From positions 168,808,147 through 168,872,146 of the forward strand of contig CM071597.1 in the NCBI GenBank assembly GCA_036435485.1: DNA of 64,000 nucleotides, given 5' to 3'. A program made the translations under genes and the position numbers. Below the pieces are notes generated by a model, which was not told the origin of the DNA, made no database searches, and worked only from the letters and a program-made list of their open reading frames with translations. This document shows positions 13,570 to 25,139 of this stretch, piece after piece; positions within the stretch are counted from its first letter, which is position 1; every line of letters begins with the position of its first letter. Source of the DNA: Saposhnikovia divaricata (lineage: Eukaryota > Streptophyta > Magnoliopsida > Apiales > Apiaceae).

Positions 13570-15879
13570 GTGAGGTTAGTAATTGATTTAGAATGAATTG
13601 TTGTGGTTGTATCAAAACTATTCTTGCCTTAAGTGGCTGTTTGAGTTTGTTTTAGTCGGTTAAGTTCCGACGGGCTAGTTCACTTTACAAAGGAAATGCT
13701 GCCCGTTTTTCGTTAGAATTATGATTGTAAAGTGTATAGTACTATAATAGAAACTACTTGTAAAATGAGTTAACGTTATCTGTTAAGTGTATAAGTGATT
13801 TGTATGATTAATGTTTTTATGTGTTATGTGCCTTGATGATTACCTGGTTTTACTAAGCTATATTATAAGTATAACAAGTACGTTTTATATGTGTTGTGTT
13901 TGTAAGACGTAATAGGATTTGTTGGGTAGAATAAAATTAGATGATTAAGGATTAAAGTATACTGAAGCAGTACTCTACCTATATATAGGTACCGAGGCCG
14001 ATAAGAGTCAATACGTGTGTAATTGGAATCTTAGAAGTGAGATGATATCAGAGTTAACAAGTATTTTGGTTCATGAATTATGGAGGAAAGATAGACGTAT
14101 AGTCGATTAGAGACCAACGTACAAAAAATAGAGACTGACGAATAGAGAGTAACGAATCGATGTGTTGGAATCAAGACAACATATACTGAGGCAAGTATTC
14201 TATCCCTCACTTATTGTTCAAGTGAAGCACATTTGCTCCTGTTATGTATCACATGTTTCTTTCAAATCAGTTGCAAATAATCTGTACCTTGTTATACTAT
14301 TCCATTGAGTTATTTTGTGAACCATCCTTTGATATACATTGATTGCTATGCACCCTATCACTACCTTTCTTTAGATTAACAGTGAACTTTAATTCTATAA
14401 TCTATCCCTTGTTTTAAACCTAGACCTATTTTATGTCTATCACCTTATACCCTGTGAACCGAGTCAGACTTTTAAATTTTAAATACGGTTTCTAAAACTT
14501 AATACATGTTTTATAATTTGCTGATTAATAACTTCTTCCAGTATATCAAACCATGTTTTAAGAATCATACCTTAATGATATTGGTTTTCAATGAACCTTG
14601 ATTTAGAAAAGTGTGACCTTCCTAGCCGTACTCAATTTAACAATGATTTCATCTATACAGACCTTTATCATTATAAACCGATTTATTACCCTTCTTTAAT
14701 GCTTTAAAGCATATACTCAAATTTCTTCAATTTCAACTTTGTACAACCCAGATTTTGAAGTTGATTACACCATTGAAATCTTATCATTCTAATTCAAAAT
14801 AAGTTGTTTTCTTAAAAGTGCCTTGAAGATACTTAGACTGGGCTGATCTGTTATCAGTGAGTTTAATGTACTTTAAGGTAAAGGTTTCAAATGTTATCAA
14901 AGTTTTTCTAAGATTCATTTCCATAGGATTTTATGAAATATCCTACAATTGAATATATACCTGCTGTTCCAGTGAACTCATGCTTTACCTTGTAATTCCA
15001 ATTTTGTAATTATATATCACATATACTCTTACTCATACTCTTTTATCATTGCTCATCAATATGATTTGATTACTTAAATGCTTTGTAGATTTAAAAGCTT
15101 TTCTAAGCATTACTGTTTCTCAAAGTTATGTTTTTATTAAATGTTTAGGAACTCCGTCAAATGGTTTCTACGGATTCCTAAAGGTTGGAGAGGCGTAAGA
15201 TGCCGGGTGACACCGGTCTAGCACTTTTTATTTAGCATAAGAGGCTAGTGGGACTAGTCCAGCATTTTAAAGGCCAATGTGTTTCCTCTTAGGAACCAAA
15301 GCTATCCTAATGAGAGGATTAATGTCTAGAGGGACTTCGTGTCCGGTATGGGGACTGTACGTGGCTGATCACCCGTACTATCGGTTGTCATGTAAAAACT
15401 CCAATCAGTTTAAATGTACATGCTTTTGAAAGGTTTTATGAAAAGGATGTTTCAATGATGGAACTGTTTTAAAGAAAGGAATGTTTTGATGAAAAGTTAT
15501 GATTTGAAGAAAACGGAAAGTTTTATTCTATAATGAAAAATTGAATTACTCCCTTGAGTTAAATTGATCATTGATATTGTTCATCAATGAATTATCGAGA
15601 TATTGTTGTTTCACTATATTAATAACTTGCTGAGCATTGTTGGCTCATTAATAACTTAATGAGGTGTTTTCTAAAGAATAGATTTCAGAGTCAGCATGGA
15701 CTGTGCTTCAGATAAGAAGGTATAGTAGTTATAAAAGTTATTGTAATTAATTTAGATTCTTGTTTCATACTATAACCTGAGATTGATCCTTGTTGAGCTG
15801 GTCGTCTTTACAATTAAGTTATAATTAATTGTATTGGTTGTGGCACAAAATCCTGACCCCGGATTTGGGGGGCGTCACA
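13570..15879 (+). mobile_element. Gypsy LTR, 3' portion (after CACTA-1)
   Basis: Continues the LTR begun at 5307 and closes with GATTTGGGGGGCGTCACA. With CACTA-1 removed the LTR is about 4.0 kb. Long matches to 26960-29107 include GTGTAATTGGAATCT and the GGAGAGGCGT region. The base after the LTR end is not followed by a primer-binding site, unlike 4411, so the LTR-interior junction here is rearranged. No gene inside. Confidence 0.8.
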
Positions 15880-17500
15880 CATACCTCTATTTTCCAGGGG
15901 TTATTTGAACCAACATTTTTCATATAAGCTTTTGAGATTCTTGAGTTCTTTTCTAAGTTTTCCTAAATATTTGACCTCTTGTATTCAAACTGGGATGAAC
16001 AACCTTATGTAAATAGGGGATTCAGGGACATCCTAACTTTGTGATTGAAGTCTGGTGAGACGCCACTTATTGTATTTGTCATGAAAGTACTAAAGGCTGA
16101 TCACCTTTTTGTACTAGGGCGGTTGACCTAATTGACAAATGCAACCTAATAAAAGTTCAATGATCGTACTCATCTCTCAGTTAAATTCTTTTACAAATAT
16201 TCTTTTTAAACAAAACTCAGCCTATATTCACACATGTTGTTACATACTCATTTTATTAATTCGTTTCGCTAAAAAAAACTCATATGATTCTTAACGCTGT
16301 TAGTGATTGAAAGAAGCAAAGGCAGATAGGATGACATCCTAAGTGGTCAAGGTTACATAAATGTCAATGGAGAATTGGTTCAGCAAGTCTGAGAGGATGA
16401 TATATTACAATAGGAATTGAGCATTAAGTCAGTTTGCTTATTGGATTGATGATATATATACAAGGTTTAATATTACTGAGAACTGAATAAGGACAGGGAA
16501 CAAGTAACAAGGGTAGCAGAGTATTTTTTTGTGAAGGTCGAGAGTTAGGTGATGGTAGAGATATTTGGTGTATGGTAGTTGATGTCGATGAAGGATTATT
16601 TATGAACACCTGATTATTATATGTTTTACTTTAGATATAGTAGATGAAATACCACAAGGTTTGAATTGTTTTGAGACCAACTATTGAATATAAATTTTAG
16701 AAACAAAACGGGATAATTTGAGAGAAGTAGAGCAAAGTTAGACAATTTGTTTCTAAGAAATTCAACAGGAAGTGAAGTTTTGAATAAAAAGTAAATTGAC
16801 TAGGTTGGAGTTAACAAGTTATGTGAGCACAGTTTAAAGAATCGTGATTATTGGCAGTAAAAGGAGATTTGACTAAAATGAAATAAGATGGTAAGGAAAT
16901 AGAGATAGAGAATTAAGAAATTTCAGAATCGCTTTGACAGAAGACGAGAAAATCAGTTAAAAAGGATGTAGGATTTGGAAGGTTTAAAGCCGGAATAGTA
17001 AGGCAAGGTAGCCACCCATAGGATATGCATTAACAGAGAATAACAAGACCTCCATTGTCGGAAGAAAGAAGTTCAAGAGGAAGCAAATTGAAATTTGTAC
17101 CAAGTTAAATAGCGAGAGTTACAAGTCTAATTGGAGAGAATGTTATATCATGAGTGTTAAAATCAGAAGTTCAAGGACATTTTGTCAGGGATTGTATCAT
17201 ACCTGTATCAATGAACATTACGAGAAGAGTAACCAAACTATTACCTATCAATTACTCAGAAGTTAGAAAATTTTGACGTAAATATGAAAGAGGGAATTAA
17301 GAACATGGGTTGGTTGATCGAGTGTGACGCACATATTAGATGTAAAAAGAAACAAGTGAATTGTATACGGAAGATGGTAGTGAAGTGATATTTCAAGGTT
17401 AGAAGCAAGATAAGAAATTCTTAACGTTCATGCAAGAAAAGCGGTTATTACATTAAGGTTGTGAGGCTTATTTAGCACATGTGGTTGATGTGGAGAAACA
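15880..17500 (+). pseudogene. Degenerate gypsy gag/protease region
   Basis: Position (between LTR and RT) and scattered similarity suggest decayed gag and protease, but no frame longer than a few dozen codons survives and I cannot place a CCHC knuckle or an aspartic protease DSG motif with confidence. Treat it as eroded retroelement interior. Confidence 0.5.
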
Positions 17501-19268
17501 AGTTTCGAGGATGAAAGATACACAATTGTGAATGAGTGTCTCGACGTATTTCCTGACGAATTACCTGGATTATCTCCAGACCGAGAAGTGGAATTTGGGA
17601 TTAACTTGGCACCTGGAACCGAGCTTGTTTCTAAAATCATCTTACCGAATGGCACCCACGGAGATGAAGTAGTTTACTATTCAATTACAAGATCTTTTGG
17701 ATAAGGGAGTTATAAGGCCAAGTGTGTCCCCGTGAGGAGCACCAGTGTTGGTTGTTAAGAAGAAAAACGAAAGCATGAGGATGTGTATTGATTACAGAAA
17801 GCTTAATAAGTTGACTATCAAGAATAAGTATCCACTATCAAAGATAGATTATTTGTTTGACCAACTAAAAGGCGTTGCTTACTTTTCTAAGATTAACTTA
17901 AGATCAAGATATCATCAATTAAAGATTAAGCCCGAGGATATTTAGAAGACAGCTTTTTGCACGAGATATTAACATTACGAGTTTGTAGTGATGGCTTTTG
18001 GATTAATGTATGCGCCAGCTGTGTTTATGGATTCGATGAATTGTGTCTTCAAGAGATACCTAGATACATTTGTAATTGTATTTATTGATGACATCTTGAT
18101 ATACTCGAGATCCCCCGAAGAACATGCCGAAAAACTAAGGATCGCATTGGAAACCTAAAGGAAATAAAGATTATATGCAAAGATTTCCAAGTATGAATTT
18201 TAGTTAGAAGAAGTTTAAAATTTAGGACATGTCATTAGTCGAGAAGGAATTAGAGTGGATCCTTTGAAGGTTGAAGCTGTAGTGAATTGGAATAGACCCA
18301 GGACCCCTACTGAAGTAAGAAGTTTTCTAGGATTGGTTGGATATTATCAGAAATTTGTACAAGATTTCTCGAAGATAGCTACACCACTGACTAGATTGAA
18401 TTGGAAAGAATAAGAAGGTTATTTGGAGTGATAAGTGTAAACAGAGTTTTCAAGAATAGAAGAAGAGATTGGTTTCAGCCCCAGTATTAGTGTTGCCAGA
18501 TGATCAAGGAAATTTCATTATTTATAGTAATGCTTCACATAAAGGATTAGGATGTGTTTTGATGCAACATGTCAATGTTATCGCGTACGCTTCGAGACAA
18601 CATAAACCACACGAGCAGAAGTATCCGACACATGATTGGAGTTAGTTGCAATAGTGTTCGCGCTGAAACTTTGGAAATATTATCTGTATGGAGAGAAGAG
18701 TGATATTTTCACGGATCATAAAAGCTTGAAGTATATATTCACCCAAAAGGAGCTTCATATGAGGCAACGAAGATGGTTAGAATTGATCAAGGTTTATGAT
18801 TGCACGATAAGTCATCACCCAGGTAAAGCAAATGTAATGGCTAATGTGTTGAGTAGGAAAGAGAGACCGAATATAATGTCCGTGCTAAAGGAGTTATTGC
18901 GAGAGTTTGAGAAGCTAAATTTAGAAGTGTATGATTCAAAGGATGCTGATGAGTTTCTTAATATGATGACTTTTCAACTAGAGTTATTAGAGAAGATTTG
19001 AAGATGTCAAGAGGAAGTTATGAGTTATGAGATGAATATATTGACGGGTGAAGAAATTTGTACCCAAAAGGGTGATCAAGGTATCTTAAGATTTTCTACA
19101 AGAATATGAATTCCCAATGTCTCAGAGTTGAGGAGTGAGATTTTAAGTGAAGCTCATAGTTCGAGATATTCAATTCACCCCGGAAGTACAAAAATGTATC
19201 AAGATTTGAAAGAAAATTTTTGGTGGCCCGACATGAAATGAGAAATTGCTGAGTGGGTAAGCGAGTGT
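17501..19268 (+). pseudogene. pol: Gypsy pol: RT, RNase H and integrase N-terminus (decayed)
   Basis: In order: a protease-RT linker (LPGL-PDREVEF-INLAPGTEP pattern with frameshifts, 17550-17640); RT (VLVVKKKNESMRMCIDYRKL at 17745, YFSKINLRSRYHQLKIKPEDI, and catalytic FIDDILIYS near 18083); a GHVISREGIRVDPLKVEAV block; RNase H (LELVAIVFALKLWKYYLYG, FTDHKSLKYIFTQKELHMRQ, ISHHPGKANVMANVLSRKER to about 18870); and the integrase zinc-binding region, cut by CACTA-2 immediately after the Cys of EIAEWVSEC. Several stops and frameshifts make it non-coding. Tekay/Del-like by sequence. Confidence 0.85.
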
Positions 19269-19279
19269 CACTAGTACAG

Positions 19280-19680
19280 AATACACCTATAGCATCGCCA
19301 CCTATAGCGTCGGTTGTTGACCTATAGCGTCGCCAGTTTACCTATTGCGTCGGTTGTTTGCATTAACCGACGCCTTAGGTCATCTGCCAGAAGCTATTGC
19401 GTCGGTTGTTTGCATTAACCGACGCTATAGGTATAACCTATAGCGTCCCCTTTTTAAGGGGTGACGCTATAGGCTATACCCAGAAGCTATTGCGTCGGTT
19501 GTTTGCATTAACCGACGCTATAGGTATAGCCTATATCGTCGCCCTTTTAAGGGGCGACGCTATAGGCTCTACCTATAGCGTCGCCCCCTAAAATGCCGAC
19601 GCTATAGGTTAATGTTTTTTTTAAAAAGAGCCTATAGCGTCGCCCATTCAAATGACCGACGCTATAGGTCAATTTTTTTT
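19280..19680. repeat. CACTA-2 left subterminal palindromic repeats
   Basis: More than ten copies of CCTATAGCGTCG in direct and inverted orientation. Many are paired around short spacers (GCGTCGG...CCGACGC), so single strands could fold into a series of hairpins. The right end mirrors this. Confidence 0.88.
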
Positions 19681-19689
19681 AAAAAAATA

Positions 19690-20570
19690 ATTATTTCAAA
19701 AGTGGAATTTCACCATTACAAAATATAATCCAAGAACACCAAACAAGTCTAAACACAATTTTAATCCCATTACAAAATAAACCATTCAATACAACCAAAA
19801 TATTAACTAGTTTTACTCATTAATGTTACCCTACTTTCAATAATTTTCTATTTTTTTTATATTTTTCCCCATTTTTAAACTAGTTTGTCAAAGAAATAAA
19901 AAAATTAAATAAAAATAGGAAAAATGCCAATTTTTGAAAATAAATTCATACACAACAAATTAGTGATACTGACAATTTGTATGATTAATTTTACCCTACT
20001 TTCCCTAATTTTCCATTTTTTTATTTTTTCCCTATTTTTAACTAGTTTGTAAAAGAAATAAAAAAATTAAATAAAAATAAGAAAAATGCCACTTTTTGAA
20101 AATGAATTCATACACACCGAAGTAGTCATACTCACTATTTGTGTGATGAATGTTACCCTACTTTCCTTAATTTTTCATTTTTTTTTATTTTTCCCCATTT
20201 TTAACTAGTTTTTCAAATAAATCAAAAAATTAAATAAAAATAGGAAAAATTCCAATTTTTGAAAATAAATTCATACACACCAAATTAGTCATACTCACTA
20301 TTTGTGTGATGAATGTTACCCAACTTTCACTAATTTTTCATTTTTTTTTATTTTTCCACCATTTTTAACTAGTTTGTCAAATAAATCAAAAAATTAAATA
20401 AAAATTGGAAAAATGACAATTTTTGAAAATAAATTCATACACCCCAAAGTAGTCATACTCAATATTTGTGTGATGAATGTTACCCAACTTTCACTAATTT
20501 TTCTTTTTTATTTATTGTGATTAATCAATTCAATTATGAAAAATCGAATTTTCTTCACATTTTTTTAATT
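19690..20570. repeat. CACTA-2 tandem array, about 163-bp unit, about 5 copies
   Basis: AAATTCATACACACC recurs at 19942, 20104, 20267 and 20431 (spacing 162-164), each followed by a TGTGTGATGAATGTTACCC block and AACTAGTTTGTCAAA. AT-rich and non-coding. Not obviously the same repeat as the arrays in CACTA-1 or CACTA-4. Confidence 0.88.
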
Positions 20571-21190
20571 ATAAAAATAATAAATAATAAATTTTTATAA
20601 TACATTTTTAAAACACACGTGTGTCAAAATAAAAAAATGGGCGGTCAATGAAAATATTGTATTTATAAGATCAAAACTTGTAAAATTTAATTTAATCATT
20701 TTAAAATCATTTTGATATGTGTGTGATAAAAAGAATTATAAAAATTATAATTTATAATTTTGATATGAAAATTATAAAAAAAATATAATATTTATTTATA
20801 TTTGTGTGTGAATGTGTGTGGGAAGTGCACAGAGTGATTGCTGAGCGGCAGATGAAAAATCAAAAGGGCCGCTAAAATTTTTAACCCGCACAAAATCCCT
20901 CTCGGTCTCTTTATCTCTCCCTTTCTCTCTGTCTCTCCCTCTTTCTCTCTCTCTCAAAATCCCTAATTTTCCCAATTTTAGTCGGCTGTGGTCTCTCTCT
21001 CAATTATATATCTCGAGCTCTCTCTCTACTCCCTCAAACAAATTCGAGTCTCTCTCGAATTCTTCTCTCCCTATCTCGTTTCTCTCGTTAATCTCGGAGG
21101 CGTGGTGGAGAGTTGTTGGCGAGGGGAGGGGAATGGGGAGAAAGGAGGAGGAGGTCGAAGGTGATGTGGGGGTGGTTCGGCGGTGGTGGA
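20571..21190 (+). promoter_or_regulatory. CACTA-2 AT-rich spacer and promoter/leader
   Basis: AT-rich sequence to about 20830, then GAGCGGCAG and GGGCCGC motifs, then about 150 bp dominated by CTCTCTCTC (20890-21070) leading into the first captured exon. It looks like a plant core promoter and 5' UTR. Purine-rich GAGGAGG sequence follows at 21120-21200. Confidence 0.5.
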
Positions 21191-21205
21191 TGAAGAGGAG
21201 GAAGT

Positions 21206-21916
21206 ATGGCGCCCGAGGATGTAGGTCTAAGTCTGGACATTAAGTTCTTTCATTAAGTTCTTTAACCCTGCAATTGCTTCTGATGAGGAAGTTCCAAAAG
21301 TCGGATACACTAGTATATACCAATGCAAGAATTTCTCGGTAAGATGTACAAATAAGTACCAGTGAACTTATAGTACATCGTGAATTAATGATTTATATTA
21401 TAACAGCTTAATGTTTATTATATTTTTGAAATTGATTGACTAGTTAATTTGATGAATTAAGTTCACTGATGTGTTTGTTTCATTGTGCTTGCAGATCTGC
21501 ATCTTTTTCCTGCCTACAAATGCTGTCATTCCGTTGCATAACCACCCAGGGATGACCGTTTTCAGTAAGCTTTTGATAGGCACAATGCATGCCAAAGCAT
21601 ATGACTGGGTTAATCAGGTTGAATCCGAGGATTCTACGCCTCCCTCTAAACCTAAGTTGTCATCCATTTAGGCATGTTATGTTTCAAGAGCACAACACAT
21701 GCAAAATGAAAGTTAAATATGTGGTATAACTTTAATTATTGAACTTAAATGAAATGATGTTTGTTTGCAGTGAGATTGGCAAAGTTGAAAGCAAACGGTA
21801 TTTTCACAGTACCATGTGACACATCTGTTCTGTATCCGACTTCAGGAGGCAACATCCATGAGTTCAGAGCTATGACACCGTGTGCAATTCTTGATGTTAT
21901 CGGTCCAACCTATTCT
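21206..21916 (+). pseudogene. Captured plant cysteine oxidase (PCO) fragment, three exons
   Basis: Exon 1, 21206-21338: MAPEDVGLSLDIKFF then VGYTSIYQCKNFS. Exon 2, 21495 to about 21669: ICIFFLPTNAVIPLHNHPGM then TVFSKLLIGTMHAKAYDWV. Exon 3, 21771-21916: RLAKLKANGIFTVPCDTSVL then GGNIHEFRAMTPCAILDVIG. PCOs are Fe(II) thiol dioxygenases that oxidise the N-terminal Cys of group VII ERF factors, starting their oxygen-dependent N-degron decay. The cupin His residues (HNHPGM, and the His of GGNIHEF) are kept. The C-terminal part is missing. A tandem 13-bp duplication (ATTAAGTTCTTTC, near 21240) breaks exon 1, and the exon 2 donor is not a clear GT, so it is non-functional. Introns are retained, meaning capture from DNA. 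Confidence 0.88.
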
Positions 21917-22336
21917 GTAGAAGAACTCAATATTCTTTGTTTACATCAACTGTATTGGTCTGTATTGGTCTCAATTATGACTAATTTGAAATTATAAATT
22001 AGCATTTTAAATTATAAATTGGTCTGTATTTGTTTACATCAACTGTATTAAAATTATAGCTGATGCTCTAGCTTATTTAATTGATTGTAATTATGTTTAG
22101 CGAATTGTATATCGTTAATTAAAATCTGGTATGTTTTATTGGATTTTATATTTCAGTATGGACTTGTGATTTTTAGTTGATTGAGAGTGTATTAGACTCG
22201 ATACGATTTTGATTGGTGATTGGGAAAGATGTTGGTTTGCTGATTTATGTCTTCCTCTATTAGAAACTTATATATTAGCATATAGTTTTTTACAGTTCAA
22301 CAACTAATTTGCGGTGTGCATCTCTCTTATTTTTAG
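21917..22336 (+). other. CACTA-2 spacer between captured fragments
   Basis: AT-rich, intron-like, with no recognised exon. It probably contains the junction between PCO-derived and enolase-derived DNA; I cannot place the junction. Confidence 0.5.
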
Positions 22337-22526
22337 GTATTTACGAGGCTCTTGAACTTAGAGATGGAGGATCAGACTACCTAGGAAAAGGTGTTTCCAA
22401 GGTGAGCAACTTATTCACTTAGGTGAAGTTCAACATACATGTCCATTGTGCTAACACGTTTACTCTCTGTTTATCTAGGCTGTTGCAAACCTGAACTCTA
22501 TTATCAGCCCTGCTTTGATTGGCAAG
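22337..22526 (+). pseudogene. Captured enolase fragment, two exons
   Basis: Exon a, 22337-22401 (acceptor TTTTTAG, donor GTGAGC): IYEALELRDGGSDYLGKGVS K. Exon b, 22479-22526 (acceptor TTATCTAG, donor GTTTGTG): AVANLNSIISPALIGK. Joined, they match the conserved enolase stretch near the N-terminus that includes the GGS substrate loop region. Splice phase is intact (65 nt then 48 nt). The rest of the enzyme, which converts 2-phosphoglycerate to phosphoenolpyruvate in glycolysis, is missing. Confidence 0.88.
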
Positions 22527-24447
22527 GTTTGTGGGATTTAAGTATTCAAGTCAATTTTAAGGTTTGTAGGTGGTTGGCATATTCTATTCTATATTTTTTA
22601 AGCACAGTACTACTGCACCTAATCTTTGAGCAGAACAGAAATCACCAGAAAATGTTACTTCGTTTGAAACTTTGTATGGAACTAATAATGTCATTGTGAT
22701 TCTTGTTCTGTTTTAGTTCATAGCAACGAATCTTGGACACACACACACAGATATATTGTATCAGTTCGAGATGCATAAATCTCACATAGCATCGCAAAGT
22801 AGTCTTAATTCTTAATTCTTGATTCATTCATTTGACATTTCATTCATTCGATTTAACCATTGTCTTTTATTCTCTGCCGCTTCCATTCTATTTCTTTTCG
22901 CTTTCTCCTCTTTATACTTCTCTCAATTCGCTCTCAATTCTTCGTTTAATCTTCAATTAATCCACAGGCCAAAGATGTTCGACTCTCTCTCTCTGAATCT
23001 GCGGCTGTCGGAGAGTTGTTGGAGTTACCATGGTTGGACGGAGAAGACAACGCCTGAGTCGGGGTCGGAGGTCGAAGTACAAGTAACAAGGTAGTGGGGA
23101 GATTATTTTTTCTTAAATCAATTGCATCCAAGTCAACACTTGTTTACATTATATTATGTTTGATTTTTTTCTTTATATTATGATATTACACCTCAGACAG
23201 AGCACCCTGTTGGCGAAGTCGTACACGGTGAACAGTATCAAGCAATGAGGAAAGAGCTGTTGAGGAAATCAAGACAGAGCTTAAAGCGGTTGGTTATAAT
23301 GTAGATCTTGAACAGGTTGATTACTCTTCTATATCTCATGTCCTAGAATTACAGAACTCCAGAGAATCAACTTTATGAAATGTTTGTTAGGATTGAGTAC
23401 AACTTGCACACTTCATTCAAAGAACTCCAGTGGTAGGAAATAATATTAAAAATAATCCACTGCTAAAAAATTACAGAACGCATGATACAGTTAAATATTC
23501 CTTCAGTAGTTATTTACTTTTTGGCTTTTGCCTTTGTCTTTTCAAAGTTCCACTTGGCGCTTTACTAAAATTTGTAAATACCGTGAATGAGTTCTTACAA
23601 TTTGAAATGTTGGAGAAAATATGTGTTTAACAAATAGTTCAAATGTAAGACATCATCCCTTTATGGTGGCAGTGGAGTAGGGATGCTGTTGAAAGAAGAG
23701 AATTTGCTGGCAAAAAGGCAAAACTTGCCGCAGCAGAATTGGCAAAATTGTCTAGACGTTTTTCGGTGAGTTGTCTTTGACAGTATTATCTAAATATTAT
23801 TTTGCACCAGTAGCATGCATATGTTGGTGTTACACAAAGTTGACTTACATTATAAAAGCACATTATATTCTTATTTCTGCCAAATGGCCTTTGCATATGC
23901 AAACTGTAAATATAATTGCAAGTTTTGCATATAAGATCATCACTTAATTATTGTAAATATAATTCCGTACTCTGAGCATCTTTTTCACTTCTGGTCTGGG
24001 GGTCTAAACCCTTACAAATAGAAATGTTCTCATAGATTCACTTGAAGCTGTTTTTTGTGATTTTATTCTATTCAGTTCACCGCATGCTAATGCATTTGCG
24101 TCAGTAAATTGCTTTGTTATTCATAAACACTAGTTGATAATTTTTTGGCAGGCACTTGAAGCTGTAGGGAAGATGTTAGAGTTCAAAGATGTAGGGTATA
24201 GCTTATAGTTTTAAAGTCATGAAGCGGAAGGTTACTTGGAATTGCTAGCTACAACGATCTAGGTGAGTAAAATGGATGCTATGAAATTGATATTCATGAT
24301 TCAGATTTCAGAAGGCATTCTGTAAATGCATTGGACATTGTCATATTGGTTAATGAATAAATTTTGTTTATCAGATTTTTGTAGCTTTAAAGTCAACCGA
24401 CTCATATGTACTTGAATTTTATTTATTGTATTGCTCTGTTAATACAG
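22527..24447 (+). pseudogene. CACTA-2 cargo with unidentified exons
   Basis: A second leader-like stretch (CT-rich, 22860-23100) is followed by exon-like segments. Around 23243-23323 a frame reads SNEERAVEEIKTELKAVGYN then VDLEQ before GT. Around 23671-23766 a frame reads WSRDAVERREFAGKKAKLAA then AELAKLSRRFS before GTGAGT. These look like pieces of one or more nuclear genes, but I do not recognise the family. The remainder is intron-like AT-rich DNA. Confidence 0.4.
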
Positions 24448-24621
24448 GTTTCTGAGAAGAAGGCTGACTGGTGTGCTTCAAAAGGGAACATCCCTTACTT
24501 TGAGACATCTGCAAAAGAAGACTACAACGTGGATGCTGCATTTCTTTCTATTGCATTTCTTTCAATTTGTCGGAACACAATCATGTTTTTTCAAGATCAT
24601 GTTGGCATTGGATCATTGTAA
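24448..24621 (+). pseudogene. Captured Rab7/RABG-type small GTPase 3' fragment
   Basis: After acceptor AATACAG the frame reads VSEKKADWCASK, then GNIPYFETSAKEDYNVDAAF, then an unrelated tail (FLSIC...) to a stop. The CASKGNIPYFETSAKE block contains the G5 SAK motif that contacts guanine in Rab GTPases; plant RABG (Rab7) proteins carry this wording. One residue is missing in the KKAxxWC stretch and a short repeat (TCTTTCTATTGCATT type) follows, so it is a damaged last-exon fragment. Rab7 proteins act in late endosome/vacuole traffic. Confidence 0.85.
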
Positions 24622-24734
24622 TTGTTTTATATTATATTGTAATGGGATTAAAATTGTGTTTAGACTTGTTTGGTGTTCTTGGATTATATTTTGTAATGGT
24701 CAAATTCCAATTTTGAAATTATTTTTTTTTAAAA

Positions 24735-25139
24735 AAATTGACCTATAGCATCGGTCATTTGAAAGGGCGACGCTATAGGCTTTTTTTTTAAAAAAAAATT
24801 AACCTATAGCGTCGGTCATTTGAAAGGGCGATGCTATAGGTTATACCTATAGCGTCGGCATTTTAAAAGGCGACGCTATAGGCTATACCTATAGCGTCGG
24901 CATTTTAAGAGGCGATGCTATAAGCTTCACCTATAGCGTCGGCATTTTAAGGGGCGACGCTATAAACTATGCCTATAGCGTCGGTCATTTAAAATGACCG
25001 ACGCCATAGCAGACTTTTAGCGTCGCCAATTTAACCGACGCTATAGGCATAACCTATAGCGTCCCTTGCATATACTACGCCAAAAAGGCGACGCTATAGG
25101 TCTATTTAGGCGACGCAATAGGTCCAATTTGTACTAGTG
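24735..25139. repeat. CACTA-2 right subterminal palindromic repeats
   Basis: About ten copies of CCTATAGCGTCGGCATTTTA and its complement, ending in the terminal repeat. Mirror of 19280-19680. Confidence 0.88.

Larger units (their letters stand above)
19269..25139 (+). mobile_element. CACTA-2: CACTA transposon carrying fragments of several host genes
   Basis: Left end CACTAGTACAGAATACACCT; right end, read on the minus strand, CACTAGTACAAATTGGACCT. The flanking TGT (19266-19268 and 25140-25142) is a perfect 3-bp duplication; removing the element and one TGT restores the integrase reading EC-YTCQRVKAEH. Length is 5871 bp. There is no transposase. Cargo on the plus strand comprises plant cysteine oxidase, enolase and Rab7-type GTPase pieces plus unidentified exons, preceded by a 163-bp tandem array and a CT-rich leader. 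Confidence 0.93.
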
